From: JAFAMB01 sp963775805
Lineage (GTDB): Bacteria > Verrucomicrobiota > Verrucomicrobiia > Chthoniobacterales > JAFAMB01
Length of the DNA stretch: 64,000 bases
Direction: 5' to 3'
Assembly (NCBI GenBank): GCA_963775805.1
Contig: CAVZKG010000001.1
Location: 620,001 to 684,000 of the forward strand
Shown here: positions 55,036 to 63,621 of the stretch, piece by piece
Numbering within the stretch: the stretch's first letter is position 1
How the letters are laid out: each line of letters begins with the position of its first letter
Program-made: the position numbers and the translations under genes
Notes under the pieces: generated by a model
Databases searched by the model: none
The model's input: only the letters and a program-made list of their open reading frames with translations
Told to the model about the DNA's origin: nothing

Positions 55036-55743
55036 ATGCAATCATCGAAGACCACAGGGGACCGGAAAGTCCAACGATCCACGCGCCGCTCGTTAGATGG
55101 ACTTGTGGTGAATATTGAATTGACCCTCGTCAGCATTATCCAGGGCGTCGCTTTGTCGGTTCTGACAGAAAGCTCACACACGTCGATCGGCGAGCTTCGC
55201 CTCGAACAATGGCCCTACATCGCAAGTGGGCTGTTGATCATTTTACTCTTCTGGTCCCGATCAATCACTCACACGTTGACGCTGATTCGCTGGCCCTTGG
55301 AGTTTCGTCATAATTTCTTATACATAGGCTGCACGTTCGTCGAAGCGATTCTGTTCACTGACATATCCGATCCGTTTCGCTGGTTCACGCTCAGCGGCGC
55401 GTTTGCAGTCGTCGTGTGGTTATTGTTCATGGCGGACATGCGTCTGATTCGCCAGCGGCGAGCGGAAGCGGTTGGATCGGCCGAAAACGAATTGTACGAG
55501 CTTGTGTTACGCGATCAGAGAATGAACATTCGATTGCTAGTGCCGGGATTAGCCGTTTACTACTTTACAGCCGCCGGTTGTATTTATCTTTGGCCGGAAC
55601 CGCTGTTGCGCGGCGGGCTACACGATATTTTTGCCCTCACACAAACCGTTATCCTGATCGGGTACATGCTATACGTCGTCCGCTTTTTCCGGCTCGCCAC
55701 ACCCGGCATCTTGAAAGCCAATCAAGAGGAATCCGGGGAGTAG
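55036..55743 (+). CDS. hypothetical membrane protein, about six helices (235 aa)
   Basis: Not recognised. Hydrophobic segments: VSIIQGVALSVLTE, YIASGLLIILLFWS, FLYIGCTFVEAILF, WFTLSGAFAVVVWLLFMADM, LLVPGLAVYYFTAAGCIYLW, IFALTQTVILIGYMLYVVRF. The N-terminus is short and charged. The ATG at 55036 is preferred to a TTG at 55009. No neighbour indicates a role. Confidence 0.6.
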   Translation: MQSSKTTGDRKVQRSTRRSLDGLVVNIELTLVSIIQGVALSVLTESSHTSIGELRLEQWPYIASGLLIILLFWSRSITHTLTLIRWPLEFRHNFLYIGCTFVEAILFTDISDPFRWFTLSGAFAVVVWLLFMADMRLIRQRRAEAVGSAENELYELVLRDQRMNIRLLVPGLAVYYFTAAGCIYLWPEPLLRGGLHDIFALTQTVILIGYMLYVVRFFRLATPGILKANQEESGE

Positions 55744-55961
55744 CTTTCCGTGTGCTGAACGATCGTACTCGTACTCCAACTCGTCCTTCGTACTCGACCT
55801 GAGCATTACAGGAATCCCTCCCACGACCGATTTCGCACGAGGTGCGCTCCCGTTGTCGTAACTGCTGGTGTTCCGCCGCGAGATCTTGAATTGCCAGCAT
55901 TCAACGATTAGAGGGACCCACAACTCACACTGACAACTGACAACCGACACTGGTAACTCGG
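55744..55961. repeat. low-complexity intergenic region with short direct repeats
   Basis: Two clusters: CGTACTCG-type octamers (about 55758-55800, e.g. TCGTACTCGTACTCCAACTC) and ACTGACAAC/CTGACAACCGAC repeats (about 55926-55950). Such strings are scattered in intergenic DNA of some soil bacteria. No gene supported. Confidence 0.4.
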
Positions 55962-56726
55962 TTATCCCCCGACCATCAGCTTAACGATCGCGTCCGGGTT
56001 GGTCTCGGAGGTGCGCACCTCGCCCACTTTCGTTCCGCGCCGCAAAACCATGATGCGATCGCTGACCTGGAAAATATCGATCAAGTTGTGCGAGATAAAA
56101 ATCACGCCCACACCGCTCTGCTTGAGGTTGGTGATCAATTGCATCACTTTTCGCTGTTCCGGAACTCCAAGCGCAGCGGTCGGTTCGTCCATGATCAGGA
56201 CGCGCGCTTTCCAGTGGATTGCACGGCCAATCGCGACGGATTGTCTCTGACCACCCGATAGCGAACGGATCGGCATGGAATGGCGATGAATGTGGATATC
56301 CAATGCAAGGAGCGTTTTCGCGGATTCCGCTCGCATTAAGGCTCGATCGACAAACGGCAACACTCCCAGGAATCGTCGAACCGGCTCGCGGCCGAGAAAC
56401 ACATTGGCGCCCACATCCAGATTGTCGGCAAGCGCCAGATCCTGGTAGATCGTTTCGATCCCGTACGCTCGAGCCTGGTGCGGATTGTCGAGCTTGATCT
56501 CCTTGCCTTCGTATCGCATGACACCACTGTCTGCGGGATGGACGCCAGAGATGATTTTGATGAGTGTTGATTTTCCAGCGCCATTGTCTCCGGCGAGCGC
56601 CAGGACCTCACCCGGATGAAGCGTCAGCGAGACCTCCTTCAAAGCGTGGACGCCACCAAACCGCTTCGACACTTTGTCCGTTTCAAGCAAGGGCGAAGTT
56701 TGCGCCGGTCTATCAGCGGGCTCCAT
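55962..56726 (-). CDS. sugar ABC transporter ATP-binding protein, single domain
   Basis: 254 aa. Walker A GDNGAGKSTLIKII, Q-loop region TIYQDLALADNL, signature LSGGQRQSVAIGRAI, Walker B VLIMDEPTAALG and H-loop ISHN. Short single-domain form typical of FrcA-like sugar importers, unlike the two-domain ATPase at 43779. Overlaps the permease gene upstream by 14 bp. The start at 56726 (MEPADRPAQT) is chosen. Last gene of the SBP-permease-ATPase operon. Confidence 0.92.
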   Translation of the reverse strand: MEPADRPAQTSPLLETDKVSKRFGGVHALKEVSLTLHPGEVLALAGDNGAGKSTLIKIISGVHPADSGVMRYEGKEIKLDNPHQARAYGIETIYQDLALADNLDVGANVFLGREPVRRFLGVLPFVDRALMRAESAKTLLALDIHIHRHSMPIRSLSGGQRQSVAIGRAIHWKARVLIMDEPTAALGVPEQRKVMQLITNLKQSGVGVIFISHNLIDIFQVSDRIMVLRRGTKVGEVRTSETNPDAIVKLMVGG

Positions 56727-57738
56727 TCTTTCCCACTCCCTTCTGAATTTGATCGACGAGTACCGAAACAATAATCACGACTCCGACCGCCACGAACTGC
56801 CAAAATGGTTCCACGTTCACAAACACAAGACCGTACTGGATCACAGCGATGATCAGCGCTCCGATAATGGTCCCGATAATCGTTCCTGAACCACCAAACA
56901 AGCTAGCGCCTCCGATCACAACCGCCGCTATGCTATCAAGCAGCACCGGCTCACCCGCTTGCGCTGAGCCGGCATTAAATTGCGCGGTGTAGCAAATTCC
57001 GGCGCAACCCGCCGACAGAGCAGAAAGAATGTAGAGAGCGAGGGTATTGTTTCGAACATTGATCCCAGCCCTTAGCGCCGCGTTCACATTGCCGCCAACC
57101 GCGTACACATGCTGTCCATACCGCGTTTGAGAGAGCAGGTAATGCATCCCTAGGAGGATCAGAATCGTTAGCAGGACCAAGTTGGGAAGCCCAAGGGTTT
57201 CGCCGTTTCCGATTTCGCCAAGGAGACCGCCCTGGACAGGAACCGTAGTCCCTTTCGCAAGCAAATAGGCCGCCCCCCGGGCAACGCCGTACATCCCGAG
57301 GGTTCCAATGAAGGGGGGGACCCGAAGATCAGCGATTAATAGCCCATTGATTAATCCCGGCACCACAGCTATTCCAAGGCCCGCGATCACAGCGGCGACC
57401 AAGCTCAGAGCCGGACTCCCGAACTGATTCGCCCAATTGAACACGTGGGAGGTCACCACAGCGGAGAGTCCCATCGTAAATCCAACGGATAAATCGATTC
57501 CGCCCGAAATGATGACAAACGTCTGCCCGAGACCCAGAAGAAGCGGGGTGACCGTATAAATCGCAATCGATTTGACGTTGAACGGATTGAATAAAAACGT
57601 GCTGTTATTTGAGGCGCGTGCCCAAATCTCGAATGTGACCAACAGGATCGCCAAAAATAGCCAGGCTCGAAACGAGGCAAGAAAATCAAGCCACCGAGCC
57701 TGCTTCGTATCGTCGGATACTGTTGCTGTGGAGGTCAA
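56713..57738 (-). CDS. ribose-type sugar ABC transporter permease
   Basis: 341 aa, BPD_transp_2 family (RbsC-like) with about 9-10 helices. The conserved cytoplasmic EAA-like segment is visible (VYAVGGNVNAALRAGINVRN), as are IISGGIDLSVGFTMGLSAVV and AVVIGGASLFGGSGTIIGTI. Forms the membrane channel with the neighbouring ATPase. 92 bp downstream of the binding-protein gene; a hairpin sits between them. Confidence 0.93.
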   Translation of the reverse strand: MTSTATVSDDTKQARWLDFLASFRAWLFLAILLVTFEIWARASNNSTFLFNPFNVKSIAIYTVTPLLLGLGQTFVIISGGIDLSVGFTMGLSAVVTSHVFNWANQFGSPALSLVAAVIAGLGIAVVPGLINGLLIADLRVPPFIGTLGMYGVARGAAYLLAKGTTVPVQGGLLGEIGNGETLGLPNLVLLTILILLGMHYLLSQTRYGQHVYAVGGNVNAALRAGINVRNNTLALYILSALSAGCAGICYTAQFNAGSAQAGEPVLLDSIAAVVIGGASLFGGSGTIIGTIIGALIIAVIQYGLVFVNVEPFWQFVAVGVVIIVSVLVDQIQKGVGKNGAR

Positions 57739-57775
57739 GATGTTGGAACCCGGTAAATTTGTATTCCCAAAAAGC

Positions 57776-57814
57776 AGGAATCTGGCAGAGCCCTAGAGCC
57801 GCCGCCAGATTCCT
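57776..57814 (-). terminator. attenuating hairpin between binding-protein and permease genes
   Basis: Perfect 11-bp inverted repeat AGGAATCTGGC / GCCAGATTCCT with a 17-nt loop. It follows the SBP stop by 16 bp. Partial termination or 3'-end protection here would raise SBP mRNA above the membrane components, as in many sugar ABC operons. Confidence 0.55.
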
Positions 57815-57830
57815 TCGATCGCGATAGGGA

Positions 57831-58817
57831 CTAATCCGAGTAGATAAAACGCTTCACGCTCGGGTCATCGACGTTGCTTTTGTCGATCACTGTAAATCCG
57901 GTGCCGATCAATGTTGGAATGGATTGACCGGTCAGATAGGCATACGCGGCAACAACTCCGAAATAGCCGATCTCGGCCGGATGCTGCGCGATGGCGATAT
58001 CGATGTTTCCGGACTTGATCTCGGCGACGATCGAAGTCGGCGCATCAAATGCCACGACTTTCACCTTGCCGCTCGCGCCGGCCTGTTTCGCTCCGTTGGC
58101 TGCGCCCATCGCGGAGAAAAGATTCGCCCCGAAAACACCTGCCAAGTCCGAATTGCGCGCAAGAACCGCTTGGAACTGGGAAGCGGCCTTGTTCGCATCG
58201 TCATCGTTGAACTGGGTTTCAAGAACGGTGATGTTCGGATGCTTCTTCATTTCGTTTTTGAAACCTTCCTCTCGCTGATCGGTCGTTGATACCCCCGGTT
58301 TCACGTTGGAAACGTAAACCTTTCCTTTGTCTCCGATCGCTTTTGCTAAAGCGCGCGCCGCAATTTCTCCACCGAGGATGTTGTCAGAGGCGATATACGA
58401 TTTTGGGAAGTCGGCATCACCGTTCCCTGTCTGGTAGTGGCCGTCGCCGATGAAGGTGTCAACCGTTAGCACAGGAATACCGGCATCGACTGCCTTCTTA
58501 AGTGGTTCGATCAGTTGCACCTTATCCGTTGGCGCAATTAGAATGGCGCTCGGTTTGCGTCCGATGACCGCGTTCAACACGGGAACCTGCGTCACTGGGT
58601 TAAAGTCGGGAGCGCCTTGAAAAACAAGGGTAACTCCCAGATCTTTGGCCGCCGCTTCGGCGCCTTTGCGCATCGTGATATAGAACGCGTCCGTTGTAAG
58701 TCCTGGGATCAGGGCGATTGTGTATTTGCTGTCGGCTGCGTGCGCCGTCTCAAGGCTAGACGAGGCAACGAGGCCGAGCGTGGCGAATGCTGCGAGCGCA
58801 GTAATCCAACGTTTCAT
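57831..58817 (-). CDS. sugar ABC transporter substrate-binding protein (RbsB-like)
   Basis: 328 aa. Signal peptide MKRWITALAAFATLGLVASS ending at AHA. Periplasmic-binding type 1 fold: YTIALIPGLTTDAFYITMRK, AILIAPTDKVQLIEPLKKAV, GIPVLTVDTFI and VAFDAPTSIVAEIKSGNIDI. Delivers a monosaccharide to the permease encoded downstream. The specificity cannot be read. First gene of the operon; the promoter should be just above 58817. Confidence 0.92.
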   Translation of the reverse strand: MKRWITALAAFATLGLVASSSLETAHAADSKYTIALIPGLTTDAFYITMRKGAEAAAKDLGVTLVFQGAPDFNPVTQVPVLNAVIGRKPSAILIAPTDKVQLIEPLKKAVDAGIPVLTVDTFIGDGHYQTGNGDADFPKSYIASDNILGGEIAARALAKAIGDKGKVYVSNVKPGVSTTDQREEGFKNEMKKHPNITVLETQFNDDDANKAASQFQAVLARNSDLAGVFGANLFSAMGAANGAKQAGASGKVKVVAFDAPTSIVAEIKSGNIDIAIAQHPAEIGYFGVVAAYAYLTGQSIPTLIGTGFTVIDKSNVDDPSVKRFIYSD

Positions 58818-58923
58818 GTTTCGGGGGGTATCTCTCTTGTTTTAACTAATGATGTTCAGGGTCACGGAAGTGTCCCGGCGGACACGAACTTAAGACGCTT
58901 TGATTTCAACAGTCAAGGTTCCC

Positions 58924-60225
58924 TCAAATTATTCTAACGGGTTGGCCAGTGCACTCGAGCACAGCCTGCCAGAGATCACCGCAGGGGTCCACCTTCTGTC
59001 TTCCTTGGGTAACCAAGCCGAACGGAATGTGGACCAGCGTGCTATGCCATTGGCCTATCAACATACCGGTTTTTCCCGCCATGCCGGCATGCACGGCGTT
59101 TTGAGCCAATCGCAGGCAATAAGCGTTGTCCTGCGCAGATGCCGGAACGCTTCGAATTGTATAGCTCGGATCGATATATTTCAGGTTCACTTCCATCCGG
59201 CGCTTCTTGAAAAATTCCGCAATCCGGTCCTTTAGAAACTCGCCGATATTGCCAAGCCGGGTGTTCCCGGATGCGTCGGTGTCGGAGGAATCGATGTTCA
59301 TTAAATCCTGCCCGGCGCCCTCCGCTACGACAATCACCGCGTGCTTACGATGGGCGAGCCTGTACCTAAGTGTCTCGAGGAGACCGGAAGGGCCGTCCAG
59401 ACCAAATGGAATCTCAGGGATCAAACAATAATTGACATGTTGACCGGCTAACGCCGCGTAACAGGAGATGAACCCGGAATGGCGGCCCATTAGTTTGACC
59501 AGACCAATCCCATTCACCGCTCCCATCGCTTCGACATGCGCGCAAGACACGGCTTTTACCGCTTCCGCAAATGCAGTATCGAACCCAAAGCTTTTGTCGA
59601 GGTAGGCGATATCGTTATCGATCGTCTTGGGAATTCCGATGACGACTTTTTTAAGCCCTCTGCGTCGGATTTCATTTGTAATCTTCACCCCGCCCCGCAG
59701 CGTTCCGTCTCCGCCGACGATGAACAGGATATCGACCCCAAGTTCTTCGAGATGTTCGACCATTTCCACGGGATCTTGGGGACCACGGGAACTGCCGAGG
59801 ATTGTTCCGCCAAAAGTATGAATTGTCGAAACGGACTCCGGCCTGAGCGCTAGCGGCACATGTCCAAGTCGCGGGACCAACCCCTCATAGCCATATCGCA
59901 GCCCAAATATTCGAGTGACGCCATACCGATGGTATAACTCCATCACTATTCCCCGAATTATATCGTTGAGCCCTGGACAAAGGCCACCACATGTCACGAT
60001 CGCCGCTGAAGTCTTCGCGGGATCGAAGAATATTTTCTCTCGCGGACCCGCCATCTCGAAATTCAGCGGCGTCAATCCGCGCTCAAACATGTCGCGGACA
60101 CCTTCCATCGAATCGTCGTAAATGACGCGATGTTCTTCGGTGCGAAAATCGTTCTTCCCAATGACACGATACCGCAACGGCGATAGAAATTTGGCCTCCC
60201 CTATTGATTCAATGACCGCTTCCAT
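58924..60225 (-). CDS. 6-phosphofructokinase, group II long form, probably ATP-dependent
   Basis: 433 aa. AIVTCGGLCPGLNDIIRGIV, GSSRGPQD, IVGGDGTLRGG and GIPKTIDNDIAYLDKSFGFD, MGRHSGF. The GGDGT glycine (rather than GGDDS) favours ATP over pyrophosphate, while the lysine of PKTIDND is shared with plant-type and spirochaete long forms; biochemistry of such mixed types varies. The start is moved to the ATG at 60225 (MEAVIESIGEAKF), which has GAGGG upstream. Likely a single-gene unit. Confidence 0.88.
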   Translation of the reverse strand: MEAVIESIGEAKFLSPLRYRVIGKNDFRTEEHRVIYDDSMEGVRDMFERGLTPLNFEMAGPREKIFFDPAKTSAAIVTCGGLCPGLNDIIRGIVMELYHRYGVTRIFGLRYGYEGLVPRLGHVPLALRPESVSTIHTFGGTILGSSRGPQDPVEMVEHLEELGVDILFIVGGDGTLRGGVKITNEIRRRGLKKVVIGIPKTIDNDIAYLDKSFGFDTAFAEAVKAVSCAHVEAMGAVNGIGLVKLMGRHSGFISCYAALAGQHVNYCLIPEIPFGLDGPSGLLETLRYRLAHRKHAVIVVAEGAGQDLMNIDSSDTDASGNTRLGNIGEFLKDRIAEFFKKRRMEVNLKYIDPSYTIRSVPASAQDNAYCLRLAQNAVHAGMAGKTGMLIGQWHSTLVHIPFGLVTQGRQKVDPCGDLWQAVLECTGQPVRII

Positions 60226-60323
60226 ACCCTCGCAAATCCAAACCCACCGAACATGAGGCTGCAAGCGTCGACTGAAACTTGCGATGACCAAATCTCGAGT
60301 GCTTCTAGCGCATTACTCGAAAA

Positions 60324-61067
60324 CTAGTTCGGAACAAAATCTCCCTCTCGCCCATGCCACGGTCGAACACCCCTTTCTGGCGGCCCATTCCGCTGTCCCG
60401 GAAAAGCCTGCAGATCGTCCAATGTCTGATTATCAAGCCGGCCGCTAATCTGCAAACCTTCTTCGACCTGCAATCTCACAATTGCTTCTGTCGTCGCCGG
60501 CCCCGCATTACCATTGATCGCCCCTCTGAATAGACCTCGTCGCATCAGTTCGCCCTGTACGGCATATAATACGTTCTCCTGGACCTGAGCGGGAGCTCGC
60601 TCGTAAATTGTTCCACCGAAAAGCTCTGGCAATGAGGTCACAACCCTTGGCGGAACAAATGACGGCGGACGCGCATCCCGGTAGTCTTCCGAATCCGGAA
60701 CTGGTCCGCGATCATACTGGCCGGGTGCCTGTCGATAATCGTCGTCATTAGGCTCCTGCTCAGGCGAGTATCCCTGTTCCTGCTGAGGCTGAACCTGTCC
60801 CCCGGGCTCAGGATTTTCAGTACCGCTCTCACGAGACAAGTGAAGCGAACGAAGCGTCTCATCGTTCACCTGTCCCGTGACTTTCAAGCCGTGCCGAATC
60901 TGGTAACGCCGAATCGCGGCGGTTGTCTCATCGCCGGGACGGCCGTTCACTTCGCCATAGTAGAACCCCTGATCCTTAAGCTGTTGTTGCAGTGCCCGGG
61001 TCAAATCATCCGCCCATAGTGAGCCTGCAAATGAAAGGCCTAACAACACCAGCATCGCCCTTTTCAT
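60324..61067 (-). CDS. exported protein with two peptidoglycan-binding-like domains
   Basis: 247 aa. Signal peptide MKRAMLVLLGLSFAGSLWA. Two PG_binding_1 repeats: TRALQQQLKDQGFYYGEVNG to YQIRHGLKVTGQVNDETL (about 21-75) and YAVQGELMRRGLFRGAINGN to VEEGLQISGRLDNQTL (about 168-220). A Gln/Pro/Glu-rich linker lies between. 22 bp downstream of prcA on the same strand, so it may share the proteasome operon, although a periplasmic protein has no evident link. Confidence 0.82.
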   Translation of the reverse strand: MKRAMLVLLGLSFAGSLWADDLTRALQQQLKDQGFYYGEVNGRPGDETTAAIRRYQIRHGLKVTGQVNDETLRSLHLSRESGTENPEPGGQVQPQQEQGYSPEQEPNDDDYRQAPGQYDRGPVPDSEDYRDARPPSFVPPRVVTSLPELFGGTIYERAPAQVQENVLYAVQGELMRRGLFRGAINGNAGPATTEAIVRLQVEEGLQISGRLDNQTLDDLQAFPGQRNGPPERGVRPWHGREGDFVPN

Positions 61068-61088
61068 GATCACAGTTTTGAGAGTGTA

Positions 61089-61865
61089 CTACCGAAACTT
61101 GGCCAGCACCGCATCCAAATCAGACTCCGGCACTTCGGTGAACGCTGCGTGCGATCGAGTGTTTCCGCGCTCGAGCAAGGCAGCTTCCAGGGTGTATTCA
61201 CCCAGACGTGATTTCACAAACTCCTTTACCGCGCTGTCGTCGGGAACCTCCGTCTCTTCGGTTGAAGTGTATATCCCGGCTCCCCATGCGCGAATCGCTG
61301 TCTCGATGGCGGTTCGAAGACTGGTAATCTTTGATCCACCCAAAATCCGCTCTGCCTGCTCCAATCCGTGGCGGGTCCCAGTGATCACCCCGAAAATTTC
61401 GCGTCGTTTGCCGATGCTCATCGAGCTAGCGTGCATCGCACCGTCGTAATCAAGTCGAACAAACAGATCCCCTTCCTGAGTATCTCCCAATTCTGCAAAG
61501 AGAATCCTGGCAAGATACGGCGCACCGTAGATCTGCTCAAATGCCTGCTTTAACGCAGGACTAAAGGAATAGGTCGCCATTCGCCGAAGCGAGACGTCGT
61601 CGGCCGAACGAGTAAAGCCTTCCGTGCTCGCAAGTTCTAGCGCCGTCATTCGCAAACGCTCGATATCCCCGGGGTGGCCGATGCCGCCCATCGCGATTCG
61701 GTCGTAAATCTCGAAAATCTTTTTGCGATCCCGGCCGAACGTCAGCAGCAGGATCCCGTCCGGAAAACTGATCCCGATTGTCGGGCTGCCGGGCGCTAGC
61801 TCGTTCTCAATATATTCGCGGCGATTCGAGATCGCTTCCACCCAACGATAAGGTTCGTCTATCAT
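61089..61865 (-). CDS. prcA: 20S proteasome alpha subunit
   Basis: 258 aa. Actinobacterial-type PrcA-like: PYRWVEAISNRREYIENELA at the N-terminus, GISFPDGILLLTFGRDRKKI (alpha-ring core strand), FEIYDRIAMGGIGHPGDIER, and the helix PALKQAFEQIYGAPYLARIL. The alpha ring gates the beta chamber and docks the ATPase ring. No N-terminal threonine nucleophile, as expected. Shares ATGA with prcB. Confidence 0.9.
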   Translation of the reverse strand: MIDEPYRWVEAISNRREYIENELAPGSPTIGISFPDGILLLTFGRDRKKIFEIYDRIAMGGIGHPGDIERLRMTALELASTEGFTRSADDVSLRRMATYSFSPALKQAFEQIYGAPYLARILFAELGDTQEGDLFVRLDYDGAMHASSMSIGKRREIFGVITGTRHGLEQAERILGGSKITSLRTAIETAIRAWGAGIYTSTEETEVPDDSAVKEFVKSRLGEYTLEAALLERGNTRSHAAFTEVPESDLDAVLAKFR

Positions 61866-62656
61866 GCTACGTGAGCCCGAAACAACTCGGAAATCTTCTC
61901 GTCGGAAACCGTTTCAATCCCGGATGATCCAAGGATTTTGATAATTGGAAATATTTTCCCGTGCCGGTCGATCCCACCGGTCGCGGTATCTGCTTCGGCC
62001 GCGGTATCGAGCGATTTAAGCGCCAATAGGATTGCGGCCTCTTTGCTTCTTTCACGCAAAGGTTTGGTGCCCCAGTTTTGCTCGTAATAAAGCACGCTTC
62101 GGACTGCCGCTGCGCCCGAACCGCTCGACGCATAATCGGCCGCTTCGAATTGCGCCCCCATTGCGTCATAGAAAAAAAGCTTGGCCGGATCTGGACTTGC
62201 CTTTTCGAAAGTTGCGAAGAGCGGGACAACCACTCCCACACCCTGAATCACCATCCCGAGGTTATCGCGTAACAACTTCGATAGGGCCCGCACTTTGCCT
62301 TCCACGCTCATCTCCTGCAACTGGCTTCGGCGGTAAAATTTGAAAGAATGCTCCAAAATCCGGGCCATCTCCCAGGCCGTCGCAGGGGAACCCGCGATCG
62401 CCATCACGGAATGCCGATCAATCTCGAGCACTTTGTCCGCTCGATCATACATCACGATATTCCCTGCGGTCGCACGACGGTCTCCCGCAACAAGCACGCC
62501 TCCGGCAAATTTGAAGCCAAGGATCGTCGTTGCTACCGTTTCCGTGAAATCCCCTTTGGTAGCGCCGATTACCGACGATTCGCTGATAATGCGCTGCCGT
62601 TTCAAAACCGCGAGGAAATCGCCCGCTATTTGGTTCGGTACGTTCAGATCATCCAT
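61862..62656 (-). CDS. prcB: 20S proteasome beta subunit
   Basis: 264 aa. A 42-residue propeptide is followed by the catalytic threonine, Thr43, in VA-TTILGFKF. Counting from this Thr as 1, Asp17 and Lys33 fall exactly in place (GDRRAT; DRADK). The rest (AIAGSPATAWEMARILEHSF; SSGSGAAAVRSVLYYEQNWG) fits bacterial PrcB. The start at 62656 lies one base after the UBact stop; a frame extension upstream to 62704 would run inside ubact. Degrades tagged proteins in the cytoplasm. Confidence 0.93.
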   Translation of the reverse strand: MDDLNVPNQIAGDFLAVLKRQRIISESSVIGATKGDFTETVATTILGFKFAGGVLVAGDRRATAGNIVMYDRADKVLEIDRHSVMAIAGSPATAWEMARILEHSFKFYRRSQLQEMSVEGKVRALSKLLRDNLGMVIQGVGVVVPLFATFEKASPDPAKLFFYDAMGAQFEAADYASSGSGAAAVRSVLYYEQNWGTKPLRERSKEAAILLALKSLDTAAEADTATGGIDRHGKIFPIIKILGSSGIETVSDEKISELFRAHVA

Positions 62657-62657
62657 G

Positions 62658-62834
62658 CTACTCGCCGGTACGCTGCCGATAACGCTTCGACTGATTCGGA
62701 TCAACCTTGCGCATACGCTTCAGGAGATCCTTCGTATCCGGCTTTGAAACATCAGGAGATCGAGGTCCGTCTCCGTCCCCCTGCTTTGGCTCCCAAGGGG
62801 TCGGAGCTGGTGGCTTTTGGATCCTCTCTGGCAT
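62658..62834 (-). CDS. ubact: UBact, prokaryotic ubiquitin-like protein (58 aa)
   Basis: 58-codon gene directly before prcB. The product begins MPERIQKPPAPTPWEPKQGD, continues with GPRSPDVSKPDTKDLLKRMR and ends KVDPNQSKRYRQRTGE. This has the UBact pattern: disordered Pro/Gly-rich N-terminus, the P-x-T-x-DLLKRMR-KVDP core, R-YRQR-TG and a terminal Glu. Pup relatives end GGE/GGQ; here the Glu is encoded, so no deamidation by Dop should be needed before ligation. It is conjugated to lysines of targets by a PafA-like ligase, not encoded in this window. The neighbouring beta and alpha genes make the assignment secure. Confidence 0.9.
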   Translation of the reverse strand: MPERIQKPPAPTPWEPKQGDGDGPRSPDVSKPDTKDLLKRMRKVDPNQSKRYRQRTGE

Positions 62835-62938
62835 TCCAAACTGTAGCGATTTTCAGCTCTGAAAGCAAATCGTGATCGTCGATTCAACTTCAACCTGTGG
62901 CATTCTTGCACCGGTGCAGCAAATCCGACGCTGATGCA

Positions 62939-63478
62939 CTAAGGCGTTGCGGTTGGAGTCGCTTGCGCGGACACCGGAATCTTGATCGTTTGGCCAGCTT
63001 GCAGTTTTTTGGCGTCTCCTATCTTGTTCAGCTGTTCTATATCCTCAACAGAGACGCCATACTGCTTGGAGATCTGCGTCAACGTCTCCCCTTTGGCAAC
63101 CACGTGTGTCTTGACGTTTGCCGAATCCGCAACCGGCTTGTCGACACCTGCGGTCGTCGGTTCCGGATTTGCAGGCGCTGGTGTCGGAGTCGCAGCCGGT
63201 TCAGCTCTTGCAACAGGGGGGCTTGCCTTCGGTTTTATCGCTTCGGTCAATGCAGCGACTTCCTGAGTCAATTTATCGATCCTGTCGGCTTGCGCCGTGA
63301 TCTCCTCCCTTAGCTTCTGAAGCTCCGTCACTTGAGCTTTCAACAAGGAATCGTCGATCTTGGTAGGATCTGCCTTGTCGGCTTCGACTTTTGCAGAATC
63401 CGCTTTGTCTTGCGCCAACGAAGTTGAGAGGGGCGCCAATACCAAGAGAATCACATAGAAAATTCTCATCCGGTCCAT
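62939..63478 (-). CDS. exported LysM-domain protein
   Basis: 179 aa. Signal peptide (MRIFYVILLVLAPLSTSLAQ), a coiled-coil segment (about 40-85: LKAQVTELQKLREEITAQAD and KLTQEVAALTEAIKP), a Pro/Ala/Thr-rich linker and a C-terminal LysM domain (HVVAKGETLTQISKQYGVSV; EQLNKIGDAKKLQAGQTIKI). Likely binds peptidoglycan in the periplasm. The ATG at 63478 (MDRMRIF) is used. Head of the minus-strand cluster; 104 bp before ubact. Confidence 0.8.
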   Translation of the reverse strand: MDRMRIFYVILLVLAPLSTSLAQDKADSAKVEADKADPTKIDDSLLKAQVTELQKLREEITAQADRIDKLTQEVAALTEAIKPKASPPVARAEPAATPTPAPANPEPTTAGVDKPVADSANVKTHVVAKGETLTQISKQYGVSVEDIEQLNKIGDAKKLQAGQTIKIPVSAQATPTATP

Positions 63479-63621
63479 TTGCACTTGTCTACATTCGGCT
63501 CCGGTACCGCGCAACCATTTGTTAGGCGCAGAAGCATCGATCAGAATTGAATTGCGCCACGGATCGGTAGCATTGAATCTCGATCTTGAATCGCTCGATC
63601 CCAAAGAAGGCTTTGAGACCC

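Noticed and set aside
61089..63478. PafA/Dop ligase or Mpa/ARC ATPase next to the proteasome genes
   Set aside because: I looked on both strands from 58.9 kb to the right edge; the neighbours are phosphofructokinase, a peptidoglycan-binding-like protein and a LysM protein only.
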